Assembly: GCA_034769895.1 (NCBI GenBank)
Contig: CM068369.1
Location: 428,197,479 to 428,261,478, forward strand
DNA from: Magicicada septendecula
Taxonomy: Eukaryota; Arthropoda; Insecta; Hemiptera; Cicadidae
DNA: 64,000 nt
Reading direction: 5' to 3'
The notes under the pieces were generated by a model. The model did no database searches and was not told the DNA's origin. It was given only the letters and a program-made list of their open reading frames with translations. Of this stretch, positions 56,767-64,000 are shown piece after piece. The position numbers and the translations under genes were made by a program. Each line of letters begins with the position of its first letter. Position 1 is the first letter of the stretch.

Positions 56767-59700
56767 TGTAATAATACTGTCAGTCCGCCTCCTTCAAGCC
56801 CTTCGATTGAAGCCAAATTTGTAATAATACGAGATTATTACAATGTTAGAATGTGTGTAGTAACGTAGCTAATGTCTTCTAGTCTTCGTTATGCTCTCAC
56901 TGTTGATCTTCACTTTTGTAATAAAACCATACTATAATTGTAATTGTATAGTGTTCTGGTATAATATTACCCAGAATAATTTTTATGGTGTGTATGTGTA
57001 GTAGTGACGTTCCGCTCTGGGAATCGTCGAATTGGTAAAGTTCCTGGTCTTTGTTGTTATTAAATAAACTCGGTGTATATTGCTGTGGTAGCAATTTGAA
57101 ATAAAATATAAATTTAAAATTTATATTTATAAAAAAAAATAATTTCGGAAAAAATGTTTTCGGTGTATTTATGTGCTTAATATTTAGGAATAAATCGAGG
57201 TTGTGGATTGTAATTATAATTATAATGGTATGGTGTTTATTTTGGTAATAAATTTTTGTTCTGTAAATTTGTTAAAAAAGACAATCCAATTAACTTCAAG
57301 TTAGGCGAAAACGGCTCTCTTCTTCTTATTCTTGAAATGTTGTAGTTTCGCATATACTGCCTTTAAAGATTATCTAGTTTTCTTGGTTAATTAATGATTA
57401 TGTCCTTTTATAAGAGAAATCAACTTCAATTTACCAAAAAACAAACAAAAACGTTTATTAAACACAATAATAAAGTTGGTCGATTAATTAATCGAGGTTA
57501 CAATGCCGTATCGACTCGCTCAGGGTCGGTCGATATTAGAAGTTTTACAGTTGTATTATAAAAACAGGTTCTTTGAACGGTTATTAATATAAAAAGCCAG
57601 AGAAGGTCAGGGACATGAAAGTATAACACTTACAATTCAAAAAATGTCTTAAATTTAAACAATATAATGGTAGTTATTAATAATAAAAGTTTATATATAA
57701 TTTTATTCGAACCAGAATGCAGTCTACAGTCGTGTCTTATTGAGGTGACAATATTGGATCAAAATGGCCGCCTGACGCATGCGCGTTGATAGCTTCTAAT
57801 GTTGACAAAGTACTTGTTGAGATGATATGTCCTTTCTTCGGTTAAATGTTCTTCACAATTGTATATGATCTTCTGGGGTATAGTTTATAGTCACTGGTGT
57901 ATAATGGAATAGTTCACTTGTGTAAAAATGTTGTCAAATGGGTATATCTACTGGTGTTTATGCGTGTCCGTTTAACCTCGAATTTTCACTTGGTGTTTGG
58001 TGCGATTTCAGTGTTATTTCATTTAATTAGTTATATGTGATTTCGTTTATTGGTGTTATGTAGTTCATGGGTCAACTTCACCACTTCACTTTAATTAAAA
58101 TAGTTCAAAAATTTAATTGTACATAAACTGATTCCGTACTCTGTTATAACGTAACAGCCATTACAGGTTGGTTCTATCAAATATTCGCATGAAGTGCTCT
58201 CTTCGAGGTATAATATTGAACTGTCTGTATTTCCTTCGTCTCATGAAAATCTTAGCCTATATAATATATCTCATACATTGTTTCAAATTGTCATAACTTC
58301 CGACACACTTTAAAAACGTACATTATGCTCAGAATGTAATTTCGTTATTATTTAACTGTTTGAAATATTAAATACATATTCGTTTTCACTATTCTATTCT
58401 ACTCATTTTGATAGTAATTAAGTTAGTATTACAAAGTTTTATCTGAAAATTATATTTCTTATAATTTTTGGGAGGTAGGCCTAAAATTATACTTCCTGTC
58501 TTCTAAGTAAATAATAGCCATTTTCCCTAATATAATTATTATTCTATTAAATCTGAAATTGGTATAATTATCAATTCTCACTTATTTTATTGCAATTTAG
58601 TATATTAATGATGGTTTTTTAATATAATTCATTTGTATATGACTCCCCCTAGGATAATGTCAGTGAATCCATTTCAGTTTTAATAGTATTTTATTAGACA
58701 AATAAATAATTTTACTCATATAATGACCATATCTTTAGAAGCCTTATTTACATAGTATTTAATATGTTGAGTTTATCTTGCCTAAATATTGTCATTTTAT
58801 CTGGTTTATAAGACTAGGTTTGTTAATTATACTGCAGTTTAAATTCATACTTTGGCCTAGATCTGATGTGTGGCTAATTTCCAAATGTTTTATTAATGTA
58901 GTTATTTTATATCCTTCTCTGACTGGTATAACAGTAATTATTGATTATATAATTAACATATAACATCTCTCTATATCAAAACTGGTGTTCTGAATAACAT
59001 TGTTTTGTATATCACCTAATAACATAAATAAAAAATATTCTATAACATTGGAATGGTATCTATTTTTAGATATTGCATTCCTAAATTAAAATGAACAATA
59101 AAATAAAAATTATAACACTAACATTTCTTATGGATAATCCTTACTCATCTAATTACTATATGTAATAGGAATCTGACATCCTGGTTACATATAATGGTTA
59201 TCATCTTTTACTACTCAACATTAACAGTTTGTTTTGTAATTCCCCATTTTACAGGATTTATGCCCCCTCCTTAAGTATAACCCTGGCTATCTAAGTTATA
59301 TTCCATTCTATGGAATGTCATACAGCTTTAGTAGCTTTTTATTAGTAACATTACTATTTTATTATCAAAGTAGACACTGTTCACAAAACTTAAAGTTTAT
59401 TACTTTGTACTGTAACTCATGCACCTTTTAAAGTTTATTAGTTATAATTTGATCACTTACACTTGTCTATGGTGAACTATCAATATATTTACTAGTCTTT
59501 TTCTAGTTTTTAACATGAAATATTCAACCATTGGGGGGAACTGTGAAGATTTGTTTATACAAACTAAACAATAACTTTTTGAATGCACTAATATGTAATA
59601 CTACTAACACTTTTAGTTTTTTGTCAGTTTTACAGTGATATGGTTTTTTAGGGTGTTATACTTTCTTTTTGGACATTCATTGATTTTGGGGTTTTTTGGG

Positions 59701-60807
59701 GTTCTATCCCTATGGGGTTTTTGTTTTATATGGGTCGTCTTAATTATTCTTCTTTCTTCCTTCTTCAGTAGATTTGGTTTTGGATTATTCTTCTTTCTTC
59801 TTTCTTCAGTAGTAGTAGTTTTGGTTTTCTTCCTTCTTCTCTCTTCAGTAGCTTTGATTGTTCTTCTTTCTTCTTTCTTCAGTAGTTTTAATTAGTCTTC
59901 CTTCTTCTTTCTTCAGTAGTAGTAGTTTTGGTTTATTCTTCTTTCTTCTTTCTTCTTTGGTTTTTATTTTGATTATTCTTCTTTCTTCCTTCTTCAGTAG
60001 CTTTGATTGTTCTTCTTTCTTCTTTAGTTTTGATTGTTCTTCTTTCTTCTCTAATCTTCAGTAGATTTGATTATTCTTCTTTCTTCAGTAGATTTTATTA
60101 TTCCTCTTTCTTCTTTAGTTTTGGATTGTTCTTCTTTCTTCTTTAGTTTTGGTTATTCTTCCTTCTTCTCTAGTTTTAATTTAGTCTTCTTTCTTCTTTC
60201 TTCAGTAATGGTAGTTTTGGTTTATTCTTCTTTCTTCAGTAGTGGTAGTTTTGGTTTATTCTTCTTTCTTCAGTAGTTTTAATTAGTCTTCCTTATTCTT
60301 TCTTCAGTAGTAGTAGTTTTAATTAGTTCTTCTTTCTTCTCTAGTTTTAATTAGTCTTCTTTCTTCTTTCTTCAGTAAATTTGGTTATTCTTCTTTCTTC
60401 TTTCTTCAGTAGTAGTTCTGATTTTAATTCTTCTTCTTTCTTCTTTGAGTTTGGTTCTTCTTCTTTCTTCCTTCTTCAGTAGTGGTAGTTTTGACTATTC
60501 TTCCTTCTTCTGTAGTTTTTCACTGTGTATGCCTTTGTTTCTTCTGGTCTGGTTTCCTTGTCGGGGTATATTAATTGCCTGCTTCTATCTTACCTGGGTA
60601 ATTTTGTTATTATCATTTTTAGTCTTCTGGGTTTTAAAATTTGTATTACATTATATTATTTGCAGAAATTTTCTTTATTCAACCTTTCTTGTGAATATAT
60701 TATTAAATAGTGCATTTTAATTGATTCTCATCTGGATATTCCATATATTAGAGCTTTATTAATGATCATTGAGTAATGTATTTGTGTGGATTATCTGTCA
60801 CGCTACA
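56767..60807 (-). mobile_element. D array LTR 3 (5' LTR of D2, 4.04 kb)
   Basis: Nearly identical to LTR 2, including the 534-base segment (57443-57976). It is the outer right end of the D array: TGTAGCGTGACAG on the minus strand at 60807 is followed by an AT tract rather than internal sequence. Confidence 0.9.
59747..60511 (-). repeat. Polypurine/polypyrimidine repeat in D LTR 3
   Basis: Third copy of the repeat described at 32869-33638. Confidence 0.85.
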
Positions 60808-60819
60808 ATATATATATAT
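60808..60819. repeat. (AT)6 spacer between the D and E LTRs
   Basis: Twelve bases of AT repeat separate TACA of the D LTR from TGTAAC of the E LTR. It matches the (AT)5 at the left end of the D array, consistent with a target duplication in an AT microsatellite. Confidence 0.8.
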
Positions 60820-63147
60820 TGTAACGTAACAGAGTTGAGGTCCCCGACGTTACATAAAAAACTATGTAAATATGGTTTAGAACAATGCCCAAAGCCGGTT
60901 ATAATTAAATACAAGAGGGCCCTGAAGAATGCATTAGAGGTACATAGTAAGGTTACTAAGTAATTAAAACATCAAAGGTGTACCTAAATCTAAAATATGT
61001 AATGAATAATATGAGATGTAAACATAAACATTGTGTCTAATGGGAGGAGTTTAATGTGTAGGAATTAAGTATAAAATACTATTCAAATTAATATTTAATG
61101 TGTTATAAAATGTACTGGGTGTTATGATGTAGCATGATATAGTGTTTACAGGATATTTATTTTATGTTTTGTGGACAGTAAGAGTGGAGCTGTTGCTTTA
61201 AAGAAGTACTTAGTCAGTGGTACTCCTTTTATTTATGTTAAAATTGTATTTAAATAATTAAGTATAAGTACATGTGTTAGGTATTATATTATGTTAAATG
61301 TATTTACTGTAATTGATTAATGAAGATGTTTGAAATAATGTTTGTAAACTTGGCCAAGAAAGCAAAAAGTGTTAAAAAGTTGGCAAGTAGTTCTTATAGT
61401 TATGTTAAAAAATAATGAAGGGTTCAATGATGAACTAAATAATATAATGAATTGAAACCAGGAAATTAAAATTGATGTAAGTGGCCATAAGCCAGTGACT
61501 ATTTGTACAGTAGGTCAGGTAAAGAAAAATTAAGTTAAAAACAAAGCAATATTATAACAGGTGTAAGAAAACCAATAGGCCTAAATTTAATATTTGTAAA
61601 AGGAAATTAATACCTTTTTAATAAGTCCAGTCAGATGAAACTATAGTAAAATATATACGGTTTAATAAGGTAGATTAAGTGAGAGTTTTATGTAATTTGG
61701 TATAATTCCAAGCATGGAGTATTTTATTAAAAAAGAGTAGTAATATTTTCTAATTCTGGCTCTAGGATATCAAATATTATCCAATGACAGAAAGTAATGG
61801 TTGTTAGGGTAACTAAAATGTAAAAAAGCTTGTTGATTTTCATTATTCGATTGTTATATGCTGTTGAGTTCAGTTCAATTGACAAATTTAAACGAAAAAA
61901 TAAATTAAAATAAAATGAATTAAACTTAATACATTAAAAGTATCAAAACCAATTCCTTCAAACCAAATTGATGAATAATTACTAAACTAGAGTTCCAGAA
62001 ATATACTCATACACATCCAAAAGGTAGCGGAATTACTATTTCCTTCTTCAGTTTAATTCCATTGGAATTAATGATGAACCCGATTTCCCATTGAACCAGG
62101 ATACTTATTGAATGAACAAGAAGTCGGAATTAATGAAATTATAAACCAAATATACACAAGAACCTTTGGTACTGGAGACATAAACCTCACTTCCAAGAAG
62201 GAAGAAATTATATTACGACACCAATTCCACCGGGACTGACAACCACGAGGATCGTGAAGAAGAACGAAGAATAGAAGAATTCCTGTTGCACTCCGGGACA
62301 TCACCTTTCCATCTTTATTAATAATCTGGACACATTTTCTGGACCAAAGTAACCTCATCTGTAAGTCTTCAAGCGTTTGTAAACAGACACGGCTAACTTG
62401 AGAATCGCATTGTACGGTAACACCAGCTTATATTTAATTTTATACATTAAGAATTAATAACAATTTGTAATACTTAGTAACCTTAATTTTGCATTACCTG
62501 GCCTTACTAATCGTTAAAAGAATCACACGTACCCTGGGATAAGAGATAAATAAATTATATTTAAATTGTATTATACAGGACTAGTCCATTGACAAATCGA
62601 TTCAACATTGTACAATCGATATAACGATCATATAACCGTGAAGAACACTGTTGGAATTTAAAAAGTAATACAAATAAAGAATCCTTCTTGTATGTAATGA
62701 TGTTTTGTATTATTGTAGAATAGGTATTGTATTTTGATGGGGGAGTAATTTACAGGTAAAGAAGGTGATTAACTATCAGGTGAAACAAACTAACCTATAA
62801 GTGTGAGTCAATAACAATAACAATAATAATAATAGCAGCGCTTGCTGTAGACAGCTGGTGGAACGTGAGATTGCCGAACTAACGTGTTTCCTTCGCAACT
62901 TATGAATTAATTTAAATAATACGGACTGAATAGGGTTGGAGAGAATTATCGAATTATTAACTAAAATACATGTAATATAGAGTTATCATCTGGTAAACAT
63001 TTAGTAATTGATTAACACAGGACTATGGTCTACATAAAGGTTGCCGCAACGATATAATAAATAAAATTTTTATTAATAGTGAGTTACAGGAGATCACCTC
63101 TACGATAATATAATAAACCATTTCCTTATAAATAGAGTTTCTTTACA
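60820..63147 (+). mobile_element. 5' LTR of element E (2.33 kb)
   Basis: Starts TGTAACGTAACAG and ends TTTACA, followed after three bases by a primer-site-like sequence. Termini and length fit the A/B/D lineage, although the body is not obviously similar. Only one copy is in the window, so the boundaries rest on the terminal motifs and the PBS. No coding frame. Confidence 0.7.
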
Positions 63148-63150
63148 AAT

Positions 63151-63171
63151 TGGCGCATACCAACGTGGAGC
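63151..63171 (+). other. Degenerate primer-binding site of element E
   Basis: TGGCGC, then ATA, then CCAACGTGG.GC: the tRNA-Lys(CUU) type site of B with a small insertion. The D site shows a similar disturbance before CCAACGTGG. Confidence 0.65.
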
Positions 63172-63210
63172 TTGATTAAACCCCAGTACACATTTAAACT
63201 GTTTATTTAC
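63172..63210 (+). other. Leader of element E
   Basis: About 40 bases between the primer site and repeat R. Too short to say more. Confidence 0.3.
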
Positions 63211-64000
63211 AATATTCATATAATTTAAGAAAAGCACATAACATCAATCATCATAGGAATTGTATAAACATGACATATAAATAATATAATACTCTTTTAA
63301 AACCCTTGACATGCAACACATAATCGGACATAGACACTCAAATTCATATAAATTACAAATAAAAGATAACAGATTCAACCCGGCAGACAGCCTTATATGA
63401 ATTCTTACAAAAAAAAAACCCATTAACCCATAAGAGTATAATCGAATTCAAAATCTGGACTAATTATAAGGACTAGAATTTGCCAATTTCAACTGGCACC
63501 GCAGCCTGTACAACTCTCGAGTTACAAATTTATAATTAAAAATTTTGGGCTTGTCCCCTGATGGTAACTACCCTCACAAGATTAACGTGTCTGTATGGTC
63601 TATAAAACAGTAGACTTTCACTTTCTTTTATGCTTTTATGAGAATACAGATTTTTCAAGAAAATCCAATTGGAACATAATCACCAGTAAATAAACTATAA
63701 ACTGAGGAGGATATTATAACCTTACAATTGTAAAATGGAATAGTAAGAACTAGAATAATAACTTTATATTAAAAACTTAAGAGATCCTGAACTGACTATG
63801 GCATTAAAAATAAACCATCATGGATTTAATTATTAAAGAGCCGGAATAATTTTATAAAATTGTAGAATCTATGATTTAAGCTTTACAACAAAATATAAAA
63901 GAATTCACAGAGGGCTGAATCGCCCCGGGCGCAGACATGTGCCCGCACCAGATACAACACATAATGACATGTCGAATGCCTGCAGGCAACTGCATCAACA
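63211..64000. repeat. Repeat R, right copy, cut by the window end
   Basis: Direct repeat of about 777-1536, with about 33 extra bases near 63730. It follows the E leader here and the G leader at the left end of the window. No coding frame. Confidence 0.8.

Overview
The window is eukaryotic, very AT-rich and made entirely, as far as can be read, of long terminal repeat (LTR) retrotransposons of the Ty3/gypsy type, several of them nested in or abutting one another. No host gene, rRNA, tRNA or CRISPR array was recognised. Primer-binding sites (PBS) that fit tRNA-Lys, the gypsy-type Pol proteins and the base composition suggest an insect or other arthropod; the species cannot be told from this sequence.

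Layout. 1-592: end of a plus-strand LTR (element G) and its PBS. 777-2215: noncoding repeat R, found again at 63211-64000 behind a different LTR. 2216-2663: piece of another LTR (C) ending in a (TA)n tract. 2664-5937: 3' LTR of element A (minus strand), followed by A's 3' noncoding region, a palindromic minisatellite, and a damaged pol (7823-11149). 11150-25523: element B (plus strand), a complete young copy of the same family, inserted into A at the gag-pol junction with target duplication ACAT. 25528-26790: the rest of A's gag, truncated. 26789-30409: a second copy of the C-LTR flank plus an A-type LTR. 30420-60807: tandem array of family D (minus strand), LTR-body-LTR-body-LTR; its bodies carry gag-like sequence but no pol. 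44580-55777: element F (plus strand), an 11.2-kb Ty3/gypsy element inserted in the second D gag with target duplication CATT. 60820-63171: LTR and PBS of element E (plus strand), then repeat R to the window end.

How the parts relate. A, B, D and E look like one lineage: LTRs begin TGTA(A/G)C and end TTACA, are unusually long (2.3-4.0 kb), and mostly sit in (AT)n tracts. A/B encode Gag and Pol, with Pol reached through a canonical U UUA AAC slippery site. D keeps a related Gag N-terminus, leader, 3' noncoding region and hairpin minisatellite but lacks pol, so it probably depends on Pol supplied by A/B-like elements. F has related Gag and Pol proteins.

Most notable: (1) F Gag ends in a RanBP2-type zinc finger instead of a retroviral CCHC knuckle, while B Gag has no zinc knuckle and carries an Asn-rich low-complexity tail; (2) decayed PBS-like cassettes within and beyond the LTR end, in different numbers in A and B, suggesting that LTRs grew by moving the priming site; (3) a minisatellite of GTAAGT/ACTTAC palindromes conserved in the 3' region of A, B and D; (4) the Pol-less D family; (5) an LTR fragment patched into A's reverse transcriptase. 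Every Pol copy seen carries at least one lesion.
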